DNA from: Mucor racemosus
Taxonomy: Eukaryota > Mucoromycota > Mucoromycetes > Mucorales > Mucoraceae
NCBI GenBank assembly: GCA_027405735.1
Contig: JAPEHQ010000005.1
Coordinates: 1,426,001 to 1,490,000, forward strand
DNA: 64,000 bases
Direction: 5' to 3'
Shown: positions 31,555-42,783 of the stretch, piece after piece
How positions within the stretch are numbered: the stretch's first letter is position 1
Layout: each line of letters starts with the position of its first letter
Notes under the pieces: model-generated
Database searches by the model: none
Seen by the model: the letters and a program-made list of their open reading frames with translations, nothing else
Told to the model about the DNA's origin: nothing
Translations under genes and position numbers: made by a program

Positions 31555-32457
31555 TATATAAAAAATTTAGCGCTCTATTTTTTCAATAAAAAATAATAAA
31601 CATTTTTATTGCAAAATATTACATGAAAATCCTTTAATCAAAAAACCGTTTTTGGGGCAAAAGTACAAATTTTCATTACTTAACATTTAATATTAAGCTT
31701 TTATAAAATGCGTATTAGTCATGGCTACAATTTTCTCTCACATTATAGTATATTTAAACGTCGATTTTGGTATCAAAATTTGATTTTTCTATTTTTTGAT
31801 CAAAATCATGAGTGTTAGTAAGGATAAAATGAGTCCCAAAAATGTCCGCTACAAAAACTGAATTTTCAGACCGTACATGGTTAAAGATAAGAAAAGTTGA
31901 AAAAAGGACCTTGTTATTTAAAACTTTGATATACTATAGTAGACTTAGCCGTTCAACCTTGCTATGCTTAATTACGGTGTCGCTCTACGGGCTCGCTTTT
32001 GCAATTTTTTAATGAATGTATGATATAACAGACGGTTTTTCTAGTAGAAATTTTATGTTTTTATTCTAGCAACATATATTGCCTATTTTGCTTAGTTTAT
32101 AGTTCAGGCGTTGTAATGCTGCTTTTACATTAGCTGAAATGTGAAATTTAGCAGGGTTTTAAATGCGCTAAATAATGTAAAGCCTTGAAAATCCTTTTCT
32201 ACATGTGTTGTTGTTTCGCTCTTTTTGTTTTTATATTCCAAGGATATATTATTCACCGTTTCATAAGGCATATCGGCATACAGTATCAGACTATCAACGT
32301 GTTATTCTTTTCTTTTATCTGATGAATACGCATGCTAACGTAAGGGACTAATGCTTTTAATATATAGGGTCATTATCAAACGAGGTCTCAGGTTTGGTTT
32401 ACACTAGAATATAATAAAATTTATTTAAAATAAAACAGTTTTACATTTAATTTTTAT

Positions 32458-32757
32458 TTATAATTTTAGTTTTTTCATGATGGGTGCTATTTCATCAATT
32501 ATCATATCATTTTTATTATTGTCTAATATTTTTCTTTTTTTGTCTTTATTTTTATCTTTATTGTATGTTTTAAATTCATATACCTTTCTTAATCTTTTAT
32601 TTGAACCATTTTTTTTCATATAAATTTCATAGCACCCATCCTTTTGTTTTATTTTATATTCTGCCAAATCATATTTTTTCATATCTTTTATAAATATACT
32701 TCGTTTAATATTGTATTTATATTTATCATTTACTATCATTTGAAATATATCTTCCAT
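32458..32757 (-). CDS. Small basic protein encoded in the Merlin element, unknown function
   Basis: 99 codons, downstream of and on the same strand as the transposase, ending about 90 bp from the element edge. It begins MEDIFQMIVNDKYKYNIKRS and is rich in Lys, Asn and Asp with a highly charged middle (NKDKNKDKKRKILDNNKND). No domain recognised. It could be an accessory protein, a captured exon or a chance frame in AT-rich DNA. The ATG is close to a possible transposase 3' UTR with no separate promoter seen. Confidence 0.45.
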   Translation of the reverse strand: MEDIFQMIVNDKYKYNIKRSIFIKDMKKYDLAEYKIKQKDGCYEIYMKKNGSNKRLRKVYEFKTYNKDKNKDKKRKILDNNKNDMIIDEIAPIMKKLKL

Positions 32758-33024
32758 ATTGTTTTTTATATTATTGCTTTTTCAATTTTTTTGTTATTAT
32801 TTTGATGCGCAAAATATTTAATCACACTCATAATATATTATCCAGCTCTCTTAGGTATAAATATATAATCCTTGTGTATTAAATAGACTAGTTTATTGAC
32901 ATAGTCAGGTCTTCATAATAAGAATAATGAATATCAGAAATGCATTTCATATATAAATTGATTATTCTTTTATCTATCATCTTTTTCTATAAATATAAAA
33001 TTCAATTTTTCATTCTATTTAAAA

Positions 33025-33906
33025 TTAATCCTTTAAAAACTTTCTCCATATATCATATTCTCTATTTTTCTTACGCCATTGATACTCTTTTAAGTACAAT
33101 GCTATATCTTTTTTATTTCTATTTCGTGGAATAATACTTTGCTTAAGACCATTCCATGTTCCTTCAATAGTATTAGTATGTACACCTGTCACTGGATCTT
33201 TAAAATTTTTAGAATGATTTACAGTCATATGTTTATAACCTATATTCTTTAAATTATTATATCCTTTCCATAAATCTGTATATATTGTCGTACCTTTTTT
33301 TACATATCTTTTTATAATTAAGTCTATATTATCAATGTTTCTTTCTGCAATAGGTAATAAGAACATTTTTTTGTTTTCATTTTTTATTTTATTTTTCAAT
33401 ATACTTTTTTCGATACCACCAATGACCCAAGCACCTTCTACTTTATGCCCCTTGTTATATTTTCTTTTTGCAATTTTACTTTCATCTATTTCTACAATTT
33501 TATTTCTACCTCCAATTTTAATATTTTTGTTACCTAATAGTTGCTTATTTTTTATGTATTTTCTAAATATTTTATTGTATGATGATACTGTGTTTTTACT
33601 AATTTGCAAACTTGATGCTATAAAGGAAGAAGGCGCTTTCCCAAGAAAAAGATATAATATGTGTAGTTGAATATTTAATGGTAAAGTTAAATTATTGAAA
33701 ATTGTACCTTTTAATGGAGATAATGCTTTTCTACATTTATAATATTTACAAACATATAACTTTTTATTTAAATTTAATTTGGTTTTATGATCACATTTAT
33801 CACAATTTATATATTTATTAACATAATCATTATTAATTAAATATAATAGTGCCTCTTTCTCATCGTCAAACATTTTTTTCAAAGATTTATATGGTTCTAT
33901 AAACAT
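33025..33906 (-). CDS. ISXO2/IS1595-like DDE transposase of the Merlin element
   Basis: 293 residues, uninterrupted. The N-terminal zinc ribbon has the pairs CDKC and CKYYKC followed by RKALSPLKGTIF, as in IS1595/Merlin transposases. A helix-turn-helix-like region follows (SSLQISKNTVSSYNK). The ISXO2-type catalytic core has the first Asp in VEIDESKI, the second in TIYTDLWKGY, and the third acidic position in HTNTIEGTWNGLKQ. It mobilises the element by cut-and-paste, with 8-9 bp target duplications in this family. All motifs are present, so activity is plausible. The codon composition is far more AT-biased than host genes. Confidence 0.93.
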   Translation of the reverse strand: MFIEPYKSLKKMFDDEKEALLYLINNDYVNKYINCDKCDHKTKLNLNKKLYVCKYYKCRKALSPLKGTIFNNLTLPLNIQLHILYLFLGKAPSSFIASSLQISKNTVSSYNKIFRKYIKNKQLLGNKNIKIGGRNKIVEIDESKIAKRKYNKGHKVEGAWVIGGIEKSILKNKIKNENKKMFLLPIAERNIDNIDLIIKRYVKKGTTIYTDLWKGYNNLKNIGYKHMTVNHSKNFKDPVTGVHTNTIEGTWNGLKQSIIPRNRNKKDIALYLKEYQWRKKNREYDIWRKFLKD

Positions 33907-34243
33907 ATTATTTTTATGAAAACCTTTTTGAGTTTTATTTTAAATATAAACAAAATTCAATTTTACGTAAAAATAAAAAACTAAACGATTTCGGAGTTTT
34001 AAATATAAACCTGAGAGTTCCTTTGGGATACATCCAATATATATACGTAGCAGTCGTTATATTAGAGACTAATATTTTCATTTAACCGCATTTTAGGATC
34101 AAATGTTATTATTTACTACTGTATTGTTGAAAGTATTTCTTGATTACCAGATCAAATCGAAGGAAATAATGGTATTTATATCTACTCAGTGAAAAACTAG
34201 AACTGGCTACAAACTACAAACCCGCAAAATGTTCCAGGAAAGT

Positions 34244-34685
34244 TGTTGTATTTGCATATATAAATGTACCTTAAATCGTAGTTTAAATATGACAATAAAC
34301 TATGCCTTAACATATTTAGCATATGTGTCATATAAACACTGTAAATGATTACCCTGATAATCACATAAGCTAAGTTCTGATAATCTGGACTTACAATAAA
34401 AGATAGAAAGTAAAGAATATTAATAATTAGTGTTGCCAAGAGCAACTAAAGACTTTAGACTGATTATCTATATCTGAATATAATTACATTAGCATAGGTG
34501 AGGATTGACACTAAATTTTAGTACGAGAACACTGTTCTAGACAGGTGTGTAAGCAATCCTTAAATCAAATATAAATAGCAGTAGACATTCACCCTTCATT
34601 TGATTTCCCCATCTCGTTTTTATATTTAATAAAGATTGACCAATTCTGACGTACTTATCTTTCTTTATTACATACATTTACAACA
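34244..34685 (+). repeat. Solo LTR, 442 bp, in repeat A copy 1, target duplication AAAGT
   Basis: Begins TGTTGTATTTGC and ends ATTTACAACA, with AAAGT at 34239-34243 and 34686-34690. Copy C retains the single AAAGT (AGAAAAGTGGTAAAATTTC near 52065, minus sense). On the plus strand it has ATATAAATAGCAG near 34570 and AATAAAG near 34628, the order of promoter and polyadenylation signal. Confidence 0.85.
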
Positions 34686-35104
34686 AAAGTAGTGATAAAA
34701 TTTCAAATAATATAGAAACAAAAAAAAAAGAATAATTTTATGTTTTGTCTAATAACCATAGTTTTGATCGTAGCTACTGTATACTTGAAAACAAATCTTT
34801 TTACAGCTGGCAATCGTAAACTAAAATAATAAGTTTAAATAAGGTTGATTTGTTTAAATATTATGTTTGATAAAGTAACATTTATAGCCTTAGATTTGGC
34901 TTGCATATAAATTTAAGCAGTAAGTGTTATTTAACTTTATGCTCGAGCAAAAACCGTTGTTGCTGTAAACATTATAGCTATAAACATATTTACAAATAAT
35001 GATAATCGTAAATATATTGGCTCTTGCATGTATTGCTCTATATCAACAACGTATTGAATTGTGTTATTGTCTATAATCTATATTAGTAAAAACAAATGTA
35101 ATTT

Positions 35105-35400
35105 CAAAACCCAAACCAGTAAAAAATGCAATGGAATTTTGAGAACGGCATGATGCTCATGTACAAACCAATTTGTGCCCATACAATCAGTGCATTATGC
35201 TCATCGTCAGATTTTATTATTATGCACAAATAGGGATGATAATGATATGCTTATGAGCAATTCTACTATTATGCACACATGGGATTAATGTCATGCACAT
35301 GGACAAAATCTATAATTCTGCACATACAGGGTTAGCGTTGTGCTCGTGTGCAGATTCTTTTGTTGTACCCATGTGCATCTTGTTATCTTTTTCGCCATAT
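35105..35400. repeat. Degenerate minisatellite, about 49-bp unit, at the right end of repeat A
   Basis: Four to five diverged units, each built around a palindrome-like TGCACATG/CATGTGCA core (for example ATTATGCACAAATAGGGAT, ATTATGCACACATGGGATT and ATTCTGCACATACAGGGTT). Copy C has the equivalent array at 50650-50940. Confidence 0.6.
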
Positions 35401-35474
35401 TCAGTGGGCACAACGAAATCATCTTGTGCAGCACAGGTCGGGCGTAGTGTCACTAGATGGATTCAACGCTAAGT

Positions 35475-36570
35475 TACTCTGTATTTTTTGGTGCAGCAGA
35501 AAATATTGATTTTTCGTCCAGGTAATCAAAATAATAATTCTTACCACAACTTAAACCCTATAGTAATGGGGTTCCAAAATTGGTTTGAGGAAAAAAAGAA
35601 CAAAAAATGATTCAAAAAACAAAATTATTCGAATGTTCATGGACTGTAAAGTAAGTCGACCTAGCGTATTAAATAGTTTTTGTACAGTTTTAAATTTTGC
35701 ATTTAATCGTACAAAATTTGAAAACATGGTTCATATCAAATTTTGCGTAAAATGCATTTAAAATTTTGAAGGTTTTTTGAAGATATATTTTATTTTTTAT
35801 AAGCATTTTTTAAATATAAATAATGGAAACAATGTACACCAAAATTATCTACCGATTGAGCTATCGTTGAACCTTTTAGTTGCATTTTTCATAGAGAAAA
35901 CGAGATTTTTGCCCAAAATTTTTTAGAATTCAGAATTTGGGATGAGGGTATACAAGGGAAAAATTGAAGTTGGAAACGAAGGTACACCTTTGTACACATT
36001 TTTGAAGATATCTCTACGAAAAATCAATATTTTAAAAAGAACTAAATTGGGTTCAGTAGAGCTCAACGAGATTGATAATATAAATGAAAAAACAAAGCTG
36101 CTCAATTTAATCAATATTTTGAAATCTATTATAAAAAATGTCAAAAATGAAAAAAAAATAAGTGCTCAGAATTTTTTCATACTTAAATATGTTATAGAGC
36201 ACTTGAAAACAAGTAAGTTCTATTATTATAAATTATTAGTATAACTTAATTGTTTGCAGAGATATAAGGGCCCAAAATTTTTAATTTTTAATTGTGAAAT
36301 GCCTGTAAAAATTTGAAACATTAACACTAAAAAAGTTTTACTAACTGCTAGAGATAGGATATTTCCGAAAACGCGTTTTTAGATTAAGGTTGAGCATCTC
36401 AGGTACATCGGCATATAATTTTTTCTTGGTGTTATTAGTGAAAAAAAAAAGTTGAGCAGACATGAAAAGTGAAACCCGGTTTTTAAGGAAAAGCAATGTA
36501 TTTTACATGTTTCTGAGTCTTTGATTAGATATAATATAAACTTAGGAACAGGTAGCATAATGCGACCAAT
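35475..36570 (+). repeat. Repeat family R, copy 2
   Basis: Same block order as copy 1, with GACCTAGCGTATTAAATAG near 35658, GTACAAAATTTGAAAACATGG, GAATTTGGGATGAGGGTATA near 35934 and GAGCATCTCAGGTACATCG near 36392. It follows directly after the end of repeat A copy 1. An open frame at 35942-36244 begins MRVYKGKIEV but is not maintained in other copies. Confidence 0.8.
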
Positions 36571-37532
36571 TCATTTCTAATTGACAGCGTCTAAGGCATT
36601 ATATGAGAGCTCATTTAGATTTATATTCATTGAGAACGGGGTCTGTTTACTGCCCTTAGTATATGCAAATAGCAAATTGAAAATGCTTACAATAAAAAAA
36701 AAAACATTAGTTAATTGATTTATCTGTCTCATAGAATCGGATCACTCACTCTGAATACTATCGCACGATTTAGTTGCATGCGTTTGCTTGGCATAATTGC
36801 ATATTACGAACCAACAAATTAAGCAGATCTGTAAATCAGTATCCCTCTTATTCATGGTTTTCTATCTTTTCATGACGAGGTTTTAAAATTTAGTGTTTTT
36901 ATAATGTATATATGTATTTTAGTCATTTATATTAGCAATTCAGGGCCTATATATAGCTTTAAAGGAGTGTTTACGCATTATTAATATATAAACTTATTTT
37001 TTAATGGGACTTTCAGAATTATTATTCTGCAAATGTAAAAATGACAAGAAACCGCCTTTTAAATGAACTCCTTGAACTTTATAAATATCACATTACATAT
37101 AGTTGTGTATGTATGTAGCCCGCAATTTTTATTAAAATTATGCATTATACATGTGTAAAAAAGCTTTTTTTAAATTTCCATATTATTCTGTGAGGTTTAA
37201 GTGAACATATATTCTTTCAAAAAAATAATCAAAAGCCATCGAGAAAGCAAAATAATCAAATCATACAGTTGCGCAAACAAGTTTTCGGTTTCCTCGGTTG
37301 CAAAGAAGATTTTTTTTTTACACATAGAAGCTATAGTCATGAAAATCATTAAATAAATTCTAATCCTAATTACATGAATTTTATAATTCTCTAGATGTGC
37401 TTTGAATCCTAAAAAAAAAAAGGGAAATATAAACAAATATAGACTTGATCATATTTGAGACTATAAATCATGCTTGATCCTCATGCATATTTAAGTTTCT
37501 CTTTCTTTACATTTCTATTTATTTCAACTCGA
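36571..37532. other. Spacer with the MFS permease promoter and leader
   Basis: No gene found. ACTATAAATC just upstream of 37470 may be the permease TATA region. The pyrimidine-rich stretch 37490-37530 looks like a 5' leader, which is why I start the permease at 37533 rather than the earlier ATG at 37470. Confidence 0.4.
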
Positions 37533-39623
37533 ATGCTCGAAAGAATTGAAACAAACCACAATGGCCATGATTTGGGAAGCGACATGGATCTGATAATGAC
37601 GGGCTCTACATCTAGAACACTAATTGGGGAGAGTTCTTGTTGTAGTAATGATGAAGAATTTGTTAAAAAAAAGAGGGATTATTACAACCACAACAACAGC
37701 AACAATAAAGATGGTTTGCAATTGAATGATGATGAGCTGATTGCACATATTGTGGACAGGGAAATAGAAGTAAAGAAGATAACCAGAATCATTGATTTGC
37801 GTATGATGCCCTTGTTTTGTATATTTTATTTTGTTGATTTCTTGGATCGTGCAAATATTGGCAATGCATCGTAAGTAGAAACATCTTAGCGCTTCTTATC
37901 TGTAAAATGCTTATGAATATTGTATAGTTTAGGAGGAATTCAAGATGACTTACATGTAAGTATTCAAGAAAAAAAGGGAGTTATACATACAGAATATTAA
38001 TTAAAGCGTCTCTATACCATAGCTATCATACAGCGAACTTAGTACCGCGATATCAGCATTCTACATCACCTATGTGAGAATTTAAACATTCATTTTATAT
38101 TTCATAAAAAGCTAATGTTTGCCCTTATATTTAGATTATTTTTGAAGTGCCTTCTAATATCATTTTAAAACGTACGAATGCCGTAATGTGGCTATCTTTG
38201 ATTATGTTTTTATGGGGTACTATGACGCTAGTTATGGCATTTTCAAAAAACTTTCATAGTTTGCTTGCTTGCAGACTTTTGCTCGGGTATGAAAATAAAC
38301 AAAACCCCTCCAAAACGGGCTATCTGCTATCCCCTTGTTCATCATCCTTAACTAACTTTGTTTGTGTTTAGGGCTGCAGAAAGCGGTTTCGTCCCAGGTA
38401 TACTGTACATGATGTCCAAAATGTATCGCCCTGGAGAATTCGGCTTACGTTTAGCTCTATTACTATGCATGTCGTCTGTTTCAGGTATTGTATCGGGTCC
38501 AATTGCATATGGTACATCATTCCTTGAGGGACAAAGTGGTCTGCATGGGTGGCAATACTTGTTTATTTTGGAAGGAGTACCTACCATTTGTCTTAGTGTT
38601 GTCTCGTACTTTTATTTGTTTGATGATGTTAAAAATGTACCATGGCTGACAGATACGCAAAAAGCACTGCATAATAAATGCACAAATGCGCCAAAAGAAG
38701 AAGTTGCATTGTCAATGAAAATCTTTTTTAAAGCAATTTTGAATTGGAAGACCTTCTTTTTTTCTATAACATACTTTTTGACTGTAATCAATCTTACAAG
38801 TTACCAAGTGTTTACACCTACAATTATTGATGGATTTGGATTTCCTGTATTAGAGTCTCAATTACTGTCAGCACCTCCAAATGTTGTTCAGACTATCTGT
38901 ATTATCATAGGTGGATATATGGCTGATAAGTTTGAAAATAAACGTGGTGTTTTGATGATTGCTGGGTTCAGTATTGGTGCTATCGGTTATATGCTGCTTT
39001 TGATCCTTCATGGACGATGGGGTAAATATTTTAAACTTGAATCCTAGTTTATTATGCAATCAGAAATTGATAATGTTTCATACATAGGACGATATATATC
39101 TTTATTTGTCATTCCAGCAGGATTAGGTTTACAAGGTAGTTTGCTGTATATATTTGGGGGGGTATTATTTACTTAACAACATTCATCTTTACAGCCCCTT
39201 CTAATATTGGTTGGTCTGCCATCAACTTTCCAAGCCTTGAGATTAGAGTCATTGCTGTTGCAGTGGTTGTCATGATAGGTAATTCAGGAGGTGTTGTAGC
39301 CTCTTATTTATACCCACTATCTGATGGACCACATTACTGTAAGTTGTTATTTAAATATATTTTTTTGATTCTTATATTGATATCTTGTATATTTAGATTT
39401 TGGAAATGCATTTAATTTATGCTGTGCAGTTTTAGGAGCATTATTTTCAGCACTGACAAGCTATTTACTGTATAGACAAAATCGCAAATTAGATAATTTA
39501 CGACAATTTGATAACAATTCTGATGAAAAAGATGAGCATCAGGTTAGTTTTAAACAACATATTAATACCATGGATGTATTTTAACATGTAAATTTCCAGG
39601 CCCAATTTAGATACTATTATTAA
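37533..39623 (+). CDS. MFS transporter of the anion:cation symporter family (allantoate/nicotinate permease type)
   Basis: Nine exons: 37533-37870, 37928-37955, 38023-38073, 38135-38286, 38372-39021, 39088-39135, 39195-39338, 39397-39542 and 39600-39623, giving about 526 residues. A hydrophilic N-terminal tail of about 90 residues leads into the first membrane helix with MMPLFCIFYFVDFLDRANIG, the family signature of Tna1/Dal5-like permeases. Later signatures are EVPSNIILKR, GAAESGFVPGILYMMSKMY and ADKFENKRG. The short C-terminal end AQFRYYY matches the FRY ending common in this family. The substrate (an organic anion such as a vitamin or carboxylate) cannot be read from sequence. An alternative upstream ATG at 37470 would add 21 hydrophobic residues. 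It converges with eRF1. Confidence 0.88.
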
Positions 39624-39784
39624 TGAAATAAACAGAGTAATTTTTAATGTCTTTTTTTATATATAATTATACATAAATTCGATATTGTTGTGTGAGTGAG
39701 GATGAGTTTGTAGGTGTTTTATGTGTCTGTACTTTTTGATTGTGTGTAGTTCAAGTTGATAAAAAAAAAAAAAGTTGAAAAATT

Positions 39785-41276
39785 CTAGATATATTCTTCA
39801 TCATCATCAGAAATGAATTCATCAGAGTCGTAATTGAGTTGCTCAAAGTTGACACGGTATCTGAGAATACCACCAATACCACCAAAACCTCTGACAAATT
39901 GGGAGCCTTCTTGAGAACGATCAGTAACGATTTCAAGGACGGCACCGAATTCCTTATACTTGTGAGTAAACCATTCTAATAAAGGCATACATTCAACAAT
40001 TTCCATTTCAGAATTAGTAGTGGCATCAGCACTGTTATCAACCAAGAAAGATTTAGACTTTTCTTCATCAGCAGTAGGATAAACAACAGATTCAGCACCG
40101 GAAGCATCGCGAAGGATATAACGATTAGCAGCAAGATTCTCCCAAACAATCAATGATTCAACAGCACCCATCTCAAGAGCCTTTAAAGTATCATCGATAC
40201 CGAAACAGTATTTACCAGTATCTTGAGAAATTTCACTGAAATAATCACCAATCAAACGCTTCTCTTGAATAAACTTGACATTAGATAAAGCTTCAGAAGA
40301 TAATTCGATAGCTTGATTGAAACCATTCTCACCACCGTAAGAAACATCAACAATTTTAACAATCTTGGCACGAAGACGAGGATCAAACAAATCAGATTGA
40401 GATAATTCAGTCTTGAAATCAGCAGAACCAGCCAAAACTAAACCAACACAATTGACTTTATCGTTGGTAATGAAGAGTTGAACAGCGAGTTCAGCAATTT
40501 TACGAACATAGTTATGTCTCTTTTCTTCACGAAGACGAGAGAAACGAAGAGCGGATTGACCACCACGGCCATGCTTCTTGGGTAAATCAACAGATAACTT
40601 GTGAATAACGTCACGTACATTACCACAAACTGTACCAAAGAGAGTACCATTACCATCCATAACAATAAAACCAAACTTGGCATCGTTATCCAAAAGTTCA
40701 GACAAAGCTTCAACATGGAATTTGTTATCACACAAGTAAAGAGAAGTGTTGATTGGCTTGTGAGGTTCAAAATCGATATTAACCTTCTTTTCTTTACCCT
40801 CATCAGTGATAATAGTACCACAGTAAACAACTAAACCATTCTCAGGAACTATTTTTCATGGATATTAGTTTTTGATTCACCATTGAATTTACGTATGCTA
40901 ACCTCTAGTGTATAACTTCAAACGTTGTTGAGTAGAAGTAATAGCAGACAAAACTGACAAACGATTGACACGAGATTTGATGTTGGAGGCAGTACCGTAT
41001 TCATCAGCCAACATTTTAACAACACGAGAGATTTGATCCTTGGGGGCTAAAGAAACTGTTAAATAAAAAATGCAAAATGATAGAGCAACCACTTACGAAT
41101 AACAAGGGAAATCATAGAAGTACCATTACTATTGAATTTTTAGGATTAAAATTCTCTAAATTGTATTAAAATTACTAGTTTTACCCTCTGGCCATTTGGA
41201 GGTTTTTGATCAACTTTTTCATCTTCCAAATCTCGACATTTTCGTCGGTGGTGTCAGTTGGTTGTGTAGATGACAT
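39785..41276 (-). CDS. SUP45: Eukaryotic peptide chain release factor eRF1
   Basis: Four exons on the minus strand: 41276-41185, 41128-41097, 41046-40903 and 40848-39785, giving 443 residues. It recognises all three stop codons in the ribosomal A site and triggers peptide release with eRF3. The N domain has NIKS (residues 63-66) and YLCDNKF (YxCxxxF), the stop-codon-reading motifs. The M domain has [10 protein letters not shown] with GGQ at 185-187. The C domain ends in an acidic tail ([14 protein letters not shown]) as in other eRF1 proteins that bind eRF3. Intron boundaries were fixed by the conserved joins MARG|NGTSM, LVI|PPKDQ and YTR|VPENG. The 3' end is 161 bp from the convergent permease. 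Confidence 0.97.
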
Positions 41277-41455
41277 TTTCTTATATAGTTTTTATATATA
41301 AAATAGGGAAAGAAGCAAAAAACAAAAAAAAAACAAAAGAGGAGCCATGTTTATATTAAGTATTTTATTAGTCTAATTTTTTTGAAACCAACTGAAAAAA
41401 AGGATAGGGTGGCTTTTATTACTTGATATTTCTATCACTGCAAGATCTATACTAG

Positions 41456-42783
41456 TTACATTGTAGATTCCATGCCAAATCCTACCAATTCATCACCCAA
41501 ACAACCATTTTCTCGCTCAATTCCTATAGTAGACCATGTAGATCCATAATAATGGCCTGGATACACAATAATACGATTATCCAAGCCTCCTAATACATGA
41601 CGAAGTGTATTCTCCATTACTTTACGATTACCTCCGGGCAAATCAGTTCTACCACAATGCCCACCACATAAAAGAGTATCACCAGCGATTAGTCTTGATT
41701 TATTGATTAACAGAGATTGTGATCCTGGGGTATGGCCTGGGGTATGTAAGAACTCAATGTGTATATTTCCAATATTTAAATTGGTTGTAATATCTGTTGT
41801 TGTGGGTACTAGGCGGTTAAATTGTATACTAGAATTTGTTTGTTGAATGAAGGGTATTTCAAGTGGGTGGATATAAGCTTTGATGTGTGGTATCTTTTTC
41901 AAAAGGCTGGACAAACCAGAAATCTTAATGGGCAATGTGTCATATGGTGGTGGTGGAGATCCACCTATATGGTCAAAGTGATAATGCGTAACTACTGTAG
42001 CTACAACTGTATAACCTTGCTCTTCAACAAATCCAAGTATGCCATCAATGTCCCAACACTAATCCATAATTTTAATAATTTGATACAATATTTATATTAA
42101 TTTTCTACCATCTTACCGCATCAATGAGGATACAGTTTTTCGTCTTGATATCAACAATAATATGTATTATGTTTTTCATGTGTGCAGCAAACTCGTATAA
42201 TTTAGTTTGAATTGGATTTAATACACTTTTTTCAATAGCAATGTCCTGGCCAGATATAAGTTGGATGACCTTGATCCCCATTCTGGCATTGTCTTTTTCA
42301 ATCAATGTTTTAGCGACAAAGGCCGATATTTCCTTGACATTCCCTGCATCTTCTTTATCCATAGCCATCTTAAAAGCTTCAAGAGCTTCGTCGAATTGTT
42401 CTAGTTTTAACAGAGCCTCACCATGTCGAAAATAACCCTACAATTTCTCTGTTTATAAATGCATTTTATGGCTAAAATCAATTTTACATACATACCTTGG
42501 ACCAAGTTCCAGCAAAATCAATTGCTCGTACTGCATCAAGTCTTGCTTTTTCATATTCTTTGATTTTAATGTAACTTGCGCTTCTATTAGAATATATCAA
42601 GGCTAAAAATTCATGGTCTTTCTCGCTGCAACCTTTTGACAGATTTAAAATTTTGGTATAATCTATTATGGCTTCATTATATTGGCCACGCTCAAAGAGT
42701 TCATTCGCTCGAATAGCTACTTTGTATGATTTTTCATTGGGCGCTGGTGGTAGTGATGATATAAAAGTAGTAGGCGATACCAT
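41456..42783 (-). CDS. TPR protein fused to a glyoxalase II-like metallo-beta-lactamase domain
   Basis: Three exons on the minus strand: 42783-42496, 42437-42117 and 42058-41456, giving 403 residues. Residues about 18-140 are tetratricopeptide repeats (ANELFERGQYNEAIIDYTKI, YSNRSASYIKIKEYEKARLD, GYFRHGEALLKLEQFDEALE), typical of co-chaperone adaptors. Residues about 165-390 form a metallo-beta-lactamase fold. Metal ligands are in THYHFDHIGG (about 227-236), HTPGHTPGS, AGDTLLCGG with a nearby HCGRTDLPGG, and YPGHYYGS. This order fits hydroxyacylglutathione hydrolase-like enzymes. The joined frames are open and splice sites are good, so the fusion is not an artefact of a missed stop. Substrate is unknown, and the TPR half may tether it to a partner such as Hsp70/90. 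Confidence 0.88.

Larger units (their letters stand above)
32367..34035 (-). mobile_element. Merlin (IS1016/ISXO2-type) DNA transposon, apparently intact
   Basis: A 1669-bp element flanked by the 8-bp duplication AATATATA (32359-32366 and 34036-34043), the size expected for Merlin. The ends are imperfect inverted repeats over about 35 bp, strongest in CTCAGGTTT (left near 32389, right near 34011). Repeat copies B and C show the empty site, reading on as AATATAGGTAG (minus sense, near 48535 and 52250). It carries an intact transposase (33906-33025) and a second open frame (32757-32458). The element is extremely AT-rich. Confidence 0.85.
28045..35460 (+). repeat. Repeat family A, copy 1 (host of five nested insertions)
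   Basis: Sequence shared, in inverted orientation, with 50593-54391 (copy C) and, from about 28371 to 34150, with 48449-50592 (copy B). The alignable core is about 3.3 kb after removing two DNA transposons and two solo LTRs nested here. No conserved reading frame is evident; the ends are not certain. The core from about 28371 begins AGTGCAATCATTGCTAC, and the right end carries a minisatellite (35105-35400). It may be a non-autonomous element or a decayed large transposon. Confidence 0.75.

Noticed and set aside
28371..35456. Helitron identity for repeat A (ends near a CTAG, head-to-tail copies)
   Set aside because: No convincing 3' hairpin, no Rep/helicase frame, and the 5' end is uncertain between copies.
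22800..37470. Centromere of the Mucor mosaic type
   Set aside because: The repeats are abundant, but no array of Grem-LINE1-like elements flanking a unique core was seen, and sequence alone cannot show CENP-T or Mis12 binding.
37470..37532. Upstream ATG of the MFS permease
   Set aside because: It would add a short hydrophobic stretch from a pyrimidine-rich segment that looks like a 5' leader; family N-termini are hydrophilic.
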